Shown here: positions 1 to 7,400 of the stretch, piece by piece
How positions within the stretch are numbered: the first letter of the stretch is position 1
Layout of the letters: the number at the start of each line of letters is the position of its first letter
Translations under genes and position numbers: made by a program
The notes under the pieces: model-generated
Told to the model about the DNA's origin: nothing
Database searches by the model: none
The model's input: the letters and a program-made list of their open reading frames with translations, nothing else
From: Dehalococcoidia bacterium
GTDB lineage: Bacteria; Chloroflexota; Dehalococcoidia; Dehalococcoidales; Fen-1064
Direction: 5' to 3'
DNA: 64,000 bases
Assembly (NCBI GenBank): GCA_011171075.1
Contig: DUFD01000046.1
Location: 48,463 to 112,462, forward strand

Positions 1-207
1 GTCGTTGAATGCCTGCACCGTGGTCTGCTGGAACAAAGAATCACCCTTTGCATAGTAATAGTCGTCAGGGTTCTCCGGGGCAGCCTCCGAAATCATCACG
101 ACAGATACCTTATCAGGGTTCAAGTCTGCGTCCGGAACGATGTAGCATTCATGCCTGACATCAGCGCAGGGGAAACCCTGGCAACCTATATACTGGCTCA
201 CCCGCAT
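1..207 (-). CDS. Uracil-DNA glycosylase-like protein (N-terminal part, runs off the window)
   Basis: The first 69 codons of a minus-strand gene lie here, and the gene continues beyond position 1. The translation begins MRVSQYIGCQGFPCADVRHE and contains ISEAAPENPDDYYYA followed by LFQQTTVQAFND. This matches my memory of a uracil-DNA glycosylase superfamily group, which removes uracil or related damage from DNA. The ATG at 207 is preceded by a GGAG-like ribosome site and lies 18 bases after the purD stop, so it is probably co-transcribed with purD. The catalytic C-terminal part is not visible, so the family call is tentative. Confidence 0.5.
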   Translation of the reverse strand, partial: MRVSQYIGCQGFPCADVRHECYIVPDADLNPDKVSVVMISEAAPENPDDYYYAKGDSLFQQTTVQAFND

Positions 208-225
208 TCGTTCTACTCCACCCCT

Positions 226-1494
226 CTAAGACATGCCTTCTATGACGGCAATATCCCTCCGGTAATGAGCACCCTCAAAGTGAATCCGCGGGATATTGGC
301 GTAGACCTTATCCCTGGCCTCGGTAATAGTCTTACCAGGAGCCACTACCGTCAGCACCCGACCACCACTCGTAACCACCTGCCCGTTATCAGTGAGTCTC
401 GTCCCGGCATGAAATACCAGCACATCTTCGTCGAGGTCATCAAGGCCGGTGACCGGATAGCCGGTCTGGTAGCTGCCGGGGTATTCACCCGATGCCACCG
501 CAACACCGACACAGGCACCATCATTGAGTGTAATCTTTGTCCGGTCAAGCTTGCCATTGATTACCGCCAGGATAATTTCCACCAGGTCGGTCTCGAGCAA
601 GGGCAGGACAACCTGTGTTTCGGGGTCGCCGAGACGGGCGTTGAACTCGATTACCTTCGGACCTTCGCTGGTTATCATCAGTCCACCATAGAGCGTGCCG
701 CGATACAATCTGCCTTCCTCAGCCATAGCCCTGATTACGGGCTTCATAATGGTATCCTGCACCGTCTCCGCCAGATCCTGATTGAGAAACTCGGGCGGGC
801 TGTAACTGCCCATACCGCCGGTGTTCAGACCTTTGTCTCCATCAAAAACCCGTTTGTAGTCGCAGGCGTAACCCAGCGGGAGTACCGTCTCACCATCCGT
901 AAAGACAAAAGCACTCATCTCCCGCCCTGTGAGGTGCTCCTCGATAACCACCCTCTCGCCTGATACCCCAAGGCTCTTTTCTTTCATGAACCGGGTGAGT
1001 ATTTCCAGGGCTTGCAAGACCGATCCAGCGATTACTGCTCCCTTACCCTCCGCCAGGCCGTCGGCTTTTATCCAGACTGGCGGCGACTGTTGCTCTACAT
1101 ACCGCTTAGCTTCGGTATAGTCGGAGAAGGCAACGCTTTTAGCACAGGGGATATCATACTTCTGCATAAGCTGTTTTGAGAAGACCTTACTCGACTCAAT
1201 CTCGGCGGCCTGTTTGGTCGGTCCGAAGACGGGTACACCGAGGGCCTGAAAGTGGTCGACCGCACCGGCAGCCAGAGGGGCTTCGGGCCCGACCACCACC
1301 AGCCCGATACCCTCCTGCTTCACGGCCTGTGATAGAGACTCTATATCTGTGTCTTTGATATCAAGGTTCCGGGCAATCCGGGCAGTACCGGCATTACCCG
1401 GTGCGGCATAGATTAAGGAGGTATGGGGACTCTGCGCCAGTTTCCAGACGAGGGTATGCTCGCGAGCACCCCTACCAACGACCAGTATTTTCAA
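226..1494 (-). CDS. purD: Phosphoribosylamine--glycine ligase (GAR synthetase)
   Basis: This cytosolic enzyme ligates glycine to phosphoribosylamine using ATP, the second step of purine synthesis. The protein has the usual length of 422 residues. It shows the N-terminal GRGAREH dinucleotide-like motif (residues 7-13), GPEAPL, the ATP-grasp segment GLAEGKGAVIA, and the metal-binding region ending VIEFNARLGDPE. I chose the TTG at 1494 because GGAGG sits six bases upstream and the protein then starts at the conserved KILVVG. An in-frame ATG at 1527 would add 11 unconserved residues and overlap the upstream gene. It follows an NTF2-like gene on the same strand. Confidence 0.96.
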   Translation of the reverse strand: MKILVVGRGAREHTLVWKLAQSPHTSLIYAAPGNAGTARIARNLDIKDTDIESLSQAVKQEGIGLVVVGPEAPLAAGAVDHFQALGVPVFGPTKQAAEIESSKVFSKQLMQKYDIPCAKSVAFSDYTEAKRYVEQQSPPVWIKADGLAEGKGAVIAGSVLQALEILTRFMKEKSLGVSGERVVIEEHLTGREMSAFVFTDGETVLPLGYACDYKRVFDGDKGLNTGGMGSYSPPEFLNQDLAETVQDTIMKPVIRAMAEEGRLYRGTLYGGLMITSEGPKVIEFNARLGDPETQVVLPLLETDLVEIILAVINGKLDRTKITLNDGACVGVAVASGEYPGSYQTGYPVTGLDDLDEDVLVFHAGTRLTDNGQVVTSGGRVLTVVAPGKTITEARDKVYANIPRIHFEGAHYRRDIAVIEGMS

Positions 1495-1516
1495 GCCTTC
1501 CCTCCGGCGGTTATAT

Positions 1517-1993
1517 TCAGGCGGCAAAGCTGGAGCGCATCTTTATACCCCAATGCCCGTCCTGCTCTGTCATCACCCATATAGACGGATATGTACCAAT
1601 CAGACTGCCATCTGCACGATAGCGTGAGAAAGTGACCTTCAAGTGCACCTTGGTCTCGCTACTCTGGATGACTTCCCTCAAGTCCCAACAGCTATGGTTC
1701 CAACCGGTGCGCTGCTGGAATATACTGAAGAAACCGGCCGGCATCTGGTTGTCGGCAGTCTCGCTGATTACCAGCGTGCCGTCTGCCCCCACCCGGGCGT
1801 GTGGATAATTCAGACACTCACGGGCGGCTTTGGGGTCGGCAGCATTGAACGCATCCATGAAGGACATTGCCGCCAGCACTGCCTTCTCCTCCGACTGGTT
1901 AGCCACCGCAGTGACAACCCGTTTACCGTCCGACTGTTCTGTCGATCTCTCGACGGTGACTATATCCTTCGGATAATCCCCGTGAGACTGCAT
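1517..1993 (-). CDS. NTF2/SnoaL-like domain protein
   Basis: This 158-residue protein is of unknown function. The segment AVLAAMSFMDAFNAADPKAA opens an NTF2/SnoaL-type alpha+beta barrel. It is followed by alternating beta strands (HLKVTFSRYRADGS, YPSIWVMTEQDGHWGIK) that end in the family's typical 'xGxWxI' strand. Such domains often bind small ligands or hydrolyse them, but I see no diagnostic catalytic residues. It has no signal peptide. It lies immediately upstream of purD on the same strand, and its stop falls just before the purD ribosome site. Confidence 0.6.
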   Translation of the reverse strand: MQSHGDYPKDIVTVERSTEQSDGKRVVTAVANQSEEKAVLAAMSFMDAFNAADPKAARECLNYPHARVGADGTLVISETADNQMPAGFFSIFQQRTGWNHSCWDLREVIQSSETKVHLKVTFSRYRADGSLIGTYPSIWVMTEQDGHWGIKMRSSFAA

Positions 1994-2035
1994 TCTTTAT
2001 ACCCTCTTATTACGGCTGGTTTTCCTCCGGCCATC

Positions 2036-2109
2036 CTCTCCCCCTGTGTCCCCCTCTCCTTGAAAGGAGAGGGGGAAGAGAGATATTGAAGGGGCTTCGC
2101 CCCTTCAAA
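2036..2109. repeat. Palindromic repeat, modules A-B
   Basis: Two adjacent hairpins make up this element. Module A is a C-rich run ending CTCTCC, a TTGAAA centre, then GGAGAGGGGG. Module B is GAAGGGGCTTCGCCCCTTC. It belongs to the dispersed family also seen at 6947, 16465, 18947, 38721, 42296 and 48385. It fills the gap between two minus-strand genes and codes for nothing recognisable. Confidence 0.75.
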
Positions 2110-2114
2110 CTTCC

Positions 2115-2507
2115 CTAATGCTTAGACAGTTTTTCGTGCTTGTCGACTATCACCTCACCTGTTTCTGCATCTACAACAAGCTCTTGGTATGAATCATTAG
2201 AATCAGCATGTTCTCTATCTTTAACTAATTTTTTATATACTAATCTTCCGTCCTTACCCCTCTTCTTACCTTCTTCTAATTCATAGTCAGCTCTGTTTTT
2301 CTTGTGTTTTGAGGCTGGTTTCTTAACTTTTAACCCGACGTACTCATGTAAAACCAGAGTCTCTCTTACAGTCGAGTTTATGTTTCTCCTAAGAGACCCG
2401 CAATTAGGGCAAGGTTTAAGCTTTTCTGAATCTTGGTCTATCTCATCATCTTGAAAGACGTACTTGCACTCACTACATTCTACTGACCTGCTAACTTCGC
2501 TAGACAC
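2115..2507 (-). CDS. Small zinc-ribbon protein
   Basis: This 130-residue charged protein has two Cys pairs, CSEC near residue 11 and CPNC near residue 33. They are spaced as in a rubredoxin-like zinc ribbon. The C-terminal part is rich in Lys, Asp and Glu (KKRGKDGRLVYKKL, then DAETGEVIVDKHEKLSKH) and has no signal or membrane segment. I do not recognise the family. The DNA is clearly AT-richer than its neighbours, which suggests recent acquisition. It starts six bases after the guaA stop on the same strand, so it is probably transcribed with guaA. Confidence 0.6.
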   Translation of the reverse strand: MSSEVSRSVECSECKYVFQDDEIDQDSEKLKPCPNCGSLRRNINSTVRETLVLHEYVGLKVKKPASKHKKNRADYELEEGKKRGKDGRLVYKKLVKDREHADSNDSYQELVVDAETGEVIVDKHEKLSKH

Positions 2508-2513
2508 CTTATT

Positions 2514-4190
2514 CTACTCCCACTCGATAGTAGAAGGGGGTTTGGAGGTGATATCATAGACCACCCGGTTGACCTCGGGTACCTCGTTAACAATCCTGTT
2601 CGAAATCCGCGCCAGGACATCGTAGGGCATTCGTGCCCAGTCGGCGGTCATGGCATCCTCGCTGGTCACCGCCCGGATGCCCGCCAGGTATCCATAGGTA
2701 CGGTAGTCGCCCATGACACCCACCGACCTGACATCGGTGAGCACGGCGAAGGTCTGCCACAGCGGTCGGTAGAGATTGGCTTTCTTTATCTCATTCATCA
2801 CGATGAAATCACAGGAACGCAGTATCTCCAGTTTCTCCCGGGTCACCTCACCGATGATGCGGATGGCCAGGCCGGGTCCGGGGAAGGGCTGCCGCCAGAC
2901 CATCTCCTCGGGAAGACCCAGCTCCAGCCCGAGCTGGCGTACCTCGTCTTTGAAAAGATAGCGCAGCGGCTCAATCAGTTTGAGCACCATCCTTGCCGGC
3001 AGCCCGCCGACATTGTGGTGGGTCTTTATCTTGGCAGCCGCGTTGCTCCCGGAAGAGGCGCTCTCAATAACGTCCGGGTATAGCGTCCCCTGGGCCAGGA
3101 AATCGACCTTACCCAGCTTCTTGGCCTCCTCTTCGAAGACCGCGATAAACTCCTCGCCAATCTCGATACGCTTGCGCTCCGGGTCGGTTACGCCTTCGAG
3201 GCGTTTCAGGAAGCGGTCGGTAGCATCGACATAGTTAATCTGCATACCCAGGTTAAGCCGAAAGGTGTTGAAAGTCCGCTCCACCTCTTCACGGCGTAGC
3301 AGACCGTTATTAACAAAGATACACGTGAGCTGGTCGCCGACTGCCCGGTGAATCAGTGTGGCCACTACCGCCGAATCGACCCCGCCGGATAGGGCATTGA
3401 TGATTTTGCCGTCGCCCACCTGCTCCCTTATCCGCTCCACGCTCTCGTTGATGAAGTTACCCATCGTCCAGTTCCCCTGGCAGCCACATATCCGGTAGGC
3501 AAAGTTCTTCAGGAGCTTCTTCCCCTCGGGGGTATGGACCACTTCAGGATGGAACTGGAGACCAAAGACGTTACTATCGTTACCCATCACGGCAACCGGT
3601 GAGTTCTCGGTATAGGCCAATGATTGAAAACCAGCCGGCATCGCTTCAATCCGGTCACCGTGGCTCATCCAGACCTGCGAGGAGGTATCCACCCCGGTAA
3701 AGAGTGGTGAATTGGCATTGCTCAGGTGGAGCAATGCCTGACCATACTCGCGTTTTACTCCTGGAGCCACCTGCCCGCCAAGCTGCCTGGCCAGTACCTG
3801 CATTCCGTAGCAAATCCCCAGAATCGGCAGGCCGCTTTCATAGATATAGGGCTGTGCCAGCGGTGCCCCGACATCGTAGGCACTGGCCGGTCCACCGGAA
3901 AGGATGAACCCTTTGGGATTCAGGGGCGTAATCTGCTCCCAGGGAGCATCATAGGGGACAAGCTCACAATAGACATGGTTCTCACGTATTCGGCGGGCGA
4001 TAAGCAGGCTGTACTGCGAACCGAAGTCGATAACTACTATCGTCTCACGTTCAGCGCTTACGGCCTCACTGACCGGAGTCGTCTCACCGCCCGTTTCGGC
4101 AATCTCCAGGTAGGTGGAGACCTCGATATCACCGCTCGTAGCTACGCGACGATTGTCCTTGACCGTCCGCCCTGACCTGTCCTTTTTCAT
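2514..4190 (-). CDS. guaA: GMP synthase (glutamine-hydrolysing)
   Basis: The enzyme converts XMP to GMP with glutamine and ATP. The 558-residue protein has a class I amidotransferase domain with the nucleophile in GICYGMQ (Cys about 127) and the His-Glu pair in QFHPEV (about 214-216). The ATP-pyrophosphatase loop SGGVDS is near 268-273, and it ends with the family C-terminus KPPSTIEWE. An ATG at 4208 abuts the -10 box of a good promoter and would lie before the transcript start, so I chose ATG 4190, which has GGGGGG just upstream. Even so, about 45 residues of Ser/Thr/Glu-rich sequence precede the usual N-terminus, an extension not found in typical GuaA. Confidence 0.97.
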   Translation of the reverse strand: MKKDRSGRTVKDNRRVATSGDIEVSTYLEIAETGGETTPVSEAVSAERETIVVIDFGSQYSLLIARRIRENHVYCELVPYDAPWEQITPLNPKGFILSGGPASAYDVGAPLAQPYIYESGLPILGICYGMQVLARQLGGQVAPGVKREYGQALLHLSNANSPLFTGVDTSSQVWMSHGDRIEAMPAGFQSLAYTENSPVAVMGNDSNVFGLQFHPEVVHTPEGKKLLKNFAYRICGCQGNWTMGNFINESVERIREQVGDGKIINALSGGVDSAVVATLIHRAVGDQLTCIFVNNGLLRREEVERTFNTFRLNLGMQINYVDATDRFLKRLEGVTDPERKRIEIGEEFIAVFEEEAKKLGKVDFLAQGTLYPDVIESASSGSNAAAKIKTHHNVGGLPARMVLKLIEPLRYLFKDEVRQLGLELGLPEEMVWRQPFPGPGLAIRIIGEVTREKLEILRSCDFIVMNEIKKANLYRPLWQTFAVLTDVRSVGVMGDYRTYGYLAGIRAVTSEDAMTADWARMPYDVLARISNRIVNEVPEVNRVVYDITSKPPSTIEWE

Positions 4191-4208
4191 GTCCCCCCTG
4201 CTTACCAA

Positions 4209-4237
4209 AGATTACCATTGCGGTACATCCTTGTCAA
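4209..4237 (-). promoter_or_regulatory. Promoter of guaA
   Basis: On the minus strand, TTGACA (4237-4232), a 17-base spacer and TAATCT (4214-4209) form a good sigma-70-type promoter. The expected transcript start near 4202 decides the guaA start codon. Confidence 0.65.
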
Positions 4238-4272
4238 AGAAAAATACGGTGTCTCTTCAGCAGGCCGGACAA

Positions 4273-4935
4273 TCAAAGTTGCATCTCCCGAAGGTCGTCG
4301 GCAAGCAGGAGTCTGGGTTCGGTGACAGCCTGGACATCCTCAGCCGTCACTGAAGGAGCCACCTCCCTGAGCAAAAGCCCTTCCGGCGTTACCTCGATAA
4401 CCGCCAGGTTGGTGACAATGGTATTTACCACGCCATAGCCGGTCAGCGGACAGGTGCACCTGGTGACTATTTTTAACTCTCCGAAGCGGGTGGTATGCTC
4501 CATGACAACAATGACACGCCTGGTGCCGCTCACCAGATCCATGCTCCCCCCGATACTGCCTGCTTTTCTCCCCGGCGCCATCCAGTTAGCCAGGTCACCA
4601 TTTTCCGAGACCTGATAGGCACCAAGCACCGTCACATCAATACGCCCGCTTCTTATCATGGCAAAGGCCGTAGCGCTATCGAAAAAGGCAGCGCCAGGTT
4701 TCAGTGTTAACGGCTGCGAGCTCGCATTGACGAGGTCGATATCCATCTCTCCCTCGTCAGCGATACGCCCGAATCCCAAAGCACCATTCTCGCTGTGGAG
4801 TACGACCCCCATCTCATCCGTGATAAAGTTCGATACCAGAGTGGGCAGGCCAATACCAAGGTTCACGTACTGCCCGCTTTGAAGCTCCCTGGCCGCCCTC
4901 AAGGCAATTAGCTCCCTACTTAAACCCGACATCAT
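4273..4935 (-). CDS. CoA-transferase subunit B (3-oxoacid/acetate-acetoacetate type)
   Basis: This is the beta subunit of a family I CoA-transferase, which moves CoA between acyl-CoA and a free carboxylic acid. The 220-residue protein carries NLGIGLPTLV and the active-site glutamate in LHSENGALGFG (Glu about 49). It also has the GGSMDLVSGTRRVIVVMEHT segment region typical of ScoB/AtoA. I chose ATG 4935 because GGGAGA lies just upstream and the longer reading frame adds an unrelated 23-residue lead. It overlaps the end of subunit A by about 20 bases, which implies translational coupling. The acyl substrate cannot be read from the sequence. Confidence 0.9.
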   Translation of the reverse strand: MMSGLSRELIALRAARELQSGQYVNLGIGLPTLVSNFITDEMGVVLHSENGALGFGRIADEGEMDIDLVNASSQPLTLKPGAAFFDSATAFAMIRSGRIDVTVLGAYQVSENGDLANWMAPGRKAGSIGGSMDLVSGTRRVIVVMEHTTRFGELKIVTRCTCPLTGYGVVNTIVTNLAVIEVTPEGLLLREVAPSVTAEDVQAVTEPRLLLADDLREMQL

Positions 4936-5605
4936 ATTTCTCTCCCTTGACAATACGACTGACATAGATGCCGGGCGTAACCACCGATTCGGGGTCCAGT
5001 TCACCGACCTCTACAATCTCATCGACCTCAGCGATGGTGACGGCTGCGGCTGTTGCCATTACCGGATTAAAATTACGCGCCGTCATGCGGTATATGAGAT
5101 TACCCATCCTATCGGCCTTGTAGGCCTTAATCAGGGCGAAGTCGGCCCTCAGTGCTCGCTCCAATAGATACTCCCGGTCATCAAAGATCCTTTTTTCCTT
5201 GCCCTCACCGGCAACCGCACCGACACCGGTAGGCGTGTAGAAACCGGGGATACCGGCCCCGCCAGCCCGAATCCTCTCGGCAAACGTCCCCTGAGGAACG
5301 ACCTCCAGCTCGACTTCACTCTTCTGGTACAGCTCCTCAAAGGCATTGATCTTGCCCGCATAGACCGGGTACGAGGCGATTACCTTGCTTATTTGACGCT
5401 TTCTGAACAGTATGGACAGGTCAAAGTCCTCTAGCCGCCCGCCGGGGCTGTTCGTTATCGCCGTGATGCCCTTCGTGCCCTTTTCATAGAGTGCCTTGAT
5501 AAGTGCAAACGGGATACCGGCCACACCAAAACCCCCGAACATGATAGTGCTGCCATCCTGAATATCTTTTACCGCCTCTTGCGGACTCACCAGTACTTTG
5601 TCCAT
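4916..5605 (-). CDS. CoA-transferase subunit A (3-oxoacid/acetate-acetoacetate type)
   Basis: This is the alpha subunit partner of the gene at 4273. Its 229 residues show the family N-terminus (IQDGSTIMFGGFGVAGIP), the CoA-binding segment with ITNSPGG, and a C-terminal half with ADFALIKAYKADRMGNL and VTPGIYV. All are usual for ScoA/AtoD. The ATG at 5605 has GGGGAG nine bases upstream. The two subunits form a two-gene operon preceded by a promoter-like pair. In an anaerobe this could serve ketone-body, butyrate or other short acyl-CoA metabolism. No neighbour narrows the choice. Confidence 0.92.
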   Translation of the reverse strand: MDKVLVSPQEAVKDIQDGSTIMFGGFGVAGIPFALIKALYEKGTKGITAITNSPGGRLEDFDLSILFRKRQISKVIASYPVYAGKINAFEELYQKSEVELEVVPQGTFAERIRAGGAGIPGFYTPTGVGAVAGEGKEKRIFDDREYLLERALRADFALIKAYKADRMGNLIYRMTARNFNPVMATAAAVTIAEVDEIVEVGELDPESVVTPGIYVSRIVKGEKYDVGFK

Positions 5606-5641
5606 ACTGCTCCCCTGTACTATCTACGTGGTATCCCTCCT

Positions 5642-5671
5642 ATGCTACACTTCAGGAGCAGCGGAGTTCAA
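5642..5671 (-). promoter_or_regulatory. Candidate promoter of the CoA-transferase operon
   Basis: On the minus strand, TTGAAC (5671-5666), an 18-base spacer and TAGCAT (5647-5642) lie about 35 bases before the subunit A start. The match is moderate. Confidence 0.4.
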
Positions 5672-5727
5672 GCACCTGTGCTCATTCCTGTGATTAGGGG
5701 CACCAATGTTTGCGAGGAAGATATTAT

Positions 5728-5747
5728 AAGAGGGGCTGCGCCTCTCC
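5728..5747. repeat. Remnant of palindromic repeat module B
   Basis: GAGGGGCTGCGCCTCTC is an imperfect copy of the module B hairpin found elsewhere in the window. The rest of the 5606-5782 gap shows no gene. Confidence 0.5.
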
Positions 5748-5782
5748 TTTAATTCCCTCTTATTCTGCTCGTTACCAGTATT

Positions 5783-6475
5783 GTGCTATACTTGCCTCGG
5801 ACAGGAAAATCTCCCTCAGATACGGAACAAGTGTCGAAAAAGCTCTCTCCAAAACTTAAAAAACAGATAGAAAAGGGCATCGTTATCCTCCGGCAGGGAG
5901 GGATAGTCGCTTATCCGACCGACACCCTCTACGGCCTCGGTGCCAGCATGACGAGCCGACAGGCAGTAGAACGTATCTATCGAGTCAAGCAACGACCCCC
6001 GGATATGGCCTTACCTTTACTGGTGGCGGACATTTCACAAATCGAAGCGCTTGCCGAAACGGTGCCCGAAGTTGCCCGCAAGCTTATAGAAAAATTCCTG
6101 CCGGGCGCACTGACCATCGTGCTGCCCGCATCCCTTTCTGTTCCTGAAATCGTCACCGCCGGAGGAACGACCGTGGCTGTCAGGATACCCGCCCACCCGG
6201 TACCCATCGCCCTGATTGAGGGTATCGGAGCACCGCTGGTTGGCACCAGCGCCAATGTAAGTGGCAAGCCCAGTCCACTGACTGCCGACGAGGTGTATAA
6301 CCAGCTAGGCGATAAAGTCGACCTGATTATCGACGAAGGCAAGCCATGCCCCGGAACGGCATCGACCATCGTGGATGTGACCGGAGAGGTGCCGGTGGTA
6401 ACAAGAGAAGGCGCCATATCCAGAGAAGAGATAGAAAGAGTATTTAAATCGAGCAACACCGCGAAAGGAGACTGA
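5783..6475 (+). CDS. tsaC: L-threonylcarbamoyladenylate synthase (Sua5/YrdC/YwlC)
   Basis: The enzyme makes threonylcarbamoyl-AMP from threonine, bicarbonate and ATP, the first step of tRNA t6A synthesis. The YrdC fold is clear: GGIVAYPTDTLYGLG, IYRVKQRPPDMALPLLV, LPGALTIVLPAS, VAVRIPAHP and GTSANVSGKPSP. The C-terminus has the STIVDVTGEVPVVTREG strand. The start is uncertain. GTG 5783 lies next to a TATACT element that may be a -10 box, and an in-frame GTG at 5834 would give VSKKLSPKLKKQ as N-terminus. It ends three bases before rpiB, so the two are probably co-transcribed. Its pathway partners tsaB and tsaE lie near 34 kb. Confidence 0.93.
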   Translation: MLYLPRTGKSPSDTEQVSKKLSPKLKKQIEKGIVILRQGGIVAYPTDTLYGLGASMTSRQAVERIYRVKQRPPDMALPLLVADISQIEALAETVPEVARKLIEKFLPGALTIVLPASLSVPEIVTAGGTTVAVRIPAHPVPIALIEGIGAPLVGTSANVSGKPSPLTADEVYNQLGDKVDLIIDEGKPCPGTASTIVDVTGEVPVVTREGAISREEIERVFKSSNTAKGD

Positions 6476-6478
6476 GCC

Positions 6479-6916
6479 GTGCGTATTGCCGTAGGATGTG
6501 ACCACCGGGGACGAGACCTCAAGGAATTAGTTATAAGGCTGCTCGCCGAAGCGAACCACGATTATAACGACTTCGGCACTAATAGCGATGAGCCGGTCGA
6601 CTACCCTGACATCGCTAAAGAAGTGGGTGAAGCGGTCGCCGGGGGGCAGTATGAATACGGCATTCTGATGTGTGGCACCGGTATCGGCATGAGCATGGCC
6701 GCCAACAAGGTGCGGGGGATAAGAGCTGCCCTGTGCCATAACGCCTTCGCCGCCCGCCGGGCGCGACAGCACAACAACGCCAATATCCTCTGCCTCTCTG
6801 CAGAAGAAAGCATGGAACTGGTACCGGAGATTTTAGAGACCTTCCTCACCACTGAGTTTGAGGGAGGCCGACACCAGCGCCGCGTCGACAAGATTATGGA
6901 GATAGAAAGCTCCTGA
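6479..6916 (+). CDS. rpiB: Ribose-5-phosphate isomerase B
   Basis: The enzyme interconverts ribose 5-phosphate and ribulose 5-phosphate in the pentose phosphate pathway. The 145-residue length is normal. GCDHRGRDLK holds Asp8-His9, CGTGIGMSMAANK holds the catalytic Cys65, and HNAFAARRARQHNNANILCL follows, all diagnostic for RpiB/LacAB. The start is GTG at 6479, preceded by GAAAGGAG that overlaps the end of tsaC. Confidence 0.95.
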   Translation: MRIAVGCDHRGRDLKELVIRLLAEANHDYNDFGTNSDEPVDYPDIAKEVGEAVAGGQYEYGILMCGTGIGMSMAANKVRGIRAALCHNAFAARRARQHNNANILCLSAEESMELVPEILETFLTTEFEGGRHQRRVDKIMEIESS

Positions 6917-6946
6917 GAAAACAGGACATCACCCCTGTGTGATAGT

Positions 6947-7175
6947 GGAGGCCCCATCCGCTATATCCCCTTCCCCAGTGGGGAAGGGGAAGATTTTTTA
7001 AGAGGGGCTGCGCCCCTCTTAAACTCCCTTTCAAATAATCATATTGTCACATAAATCGGCTCTCTTTAAGGTGAGAACGACCTGTGCCCGAAAACTGCCC
7101 TCCACACCGTTTCGGGGTGTCCAGAGGGGTGTAACCCCTTTGGAACGGGGGTTCAAGGGGGACACCCCCTTGGAA
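6947..7175. repeat. Palindromic repeat, modules A-B-C (long form)
   Basis: This fills most of the gap between rpiB and the ilv leader. It holds module A (GGAGGCCCCATCC, then CCCTTCCCCAGTGGGGAAGG), module B (GAGGGGCTGCGCCCCTC) and, after about 60 variable bases, module C. Module C is GGGGTGTCCAGAGGGGTG followed by TAACCCC, GGAACGGGGGTTC and AGGGGGACACCCCCT. It has the same order and strand as the copies at 38721 and 42296. Confidence 0.8.
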
Positions 7176-7234
7176 ATATACGAACTGTGTTATTCGCGGA
7201 TGGTAAGACAGTCCTAAAATTATTGTCAGAACAG

Positions 7235-7263
7235 TTGACAATAAACAAAAACTGTGATATTTT
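7235..7263 (+). promoter_or_regulatory. Promoter of the ilv leader and operon
   Basis: TTGACA (7235-7240), exactly 17 bases, then TATTTT (7258-7263). The expected start of transcription, six to seven bases further on, coincides with the A of the leader-peptide ATG at 7270. The leader peptide may therefore be made from a leaderless mRNA. Confidence 0.7.
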
Positions 7264-7269
7264 CATATC

Positions 7270-7323
7270 ATGAGCACGCAGTATGCAACCTTAGTACTTA
7301 TCGTTATCAGCCGTTACCGGTGA
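7270..7323 (+). CDS. Branched-chain amino acid leader peptide (attenuator)
   Basis: This 17-residue open frame reads MSTQYATLVLIVISRYR. Its run Leu-Val-Leu-Ile-Val-Ile is six consecutive codons for the three amino acids made by the operon that follows, the hallmark of attenuation leaders such as ilvL, ivbL and leuL. No Shine-Dalgarno sequence precedes the ATG, which fits leaderless translation from the promoter at 7235. A terminator hairpin follows 21 bases after the stop. Scarcity of charged tRNA for Leu, Val or Ile would stall ribosomes on the run and should change folding of the downstream RNA. This role is inferred from the sequence pattern. Confidence 0.85.
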   Translation: MSTQYATLVLIVISRYR

Positions 7324-7344
7324 GTGGGTTCGTCTCGCACGGGG

Positions 7345-7371
7345 AGCCGTCCCACGGGGACGGCTTTTTTT
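7345..7371 (+). terminator. Attenuator terminator upstream of ilvD
   Basis: A perfect 9-bp stem, AGCCGTCCC (7345-7353) with GGGACGGCT (7357-7365), a 3-base loop and a run of seven Ts. Competing pairings that would use up the 5' arm are visible: GTGGG 7324-7328 with CCCAC 7351-7355, or GGTTC 7327-7331 with GAGCC 7344-7348. Either could act as antiterminator. Transcripts that escape continue into ilvD at 7401. Confidence 0.85.
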
Positions 7372-7400
7372 ATTATTAGCAGTAAAGGCAGGCGGAAATA

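Noticed and set aside
7047..7241. Short Pro/Gly-rich frames in the palindromic repeats (also 38719-39021 and 42381-42590)
   Set aside because: Their similar translations come from the repeated DNA itself. They have no ribosome site, and the frames are not conserved between copies.
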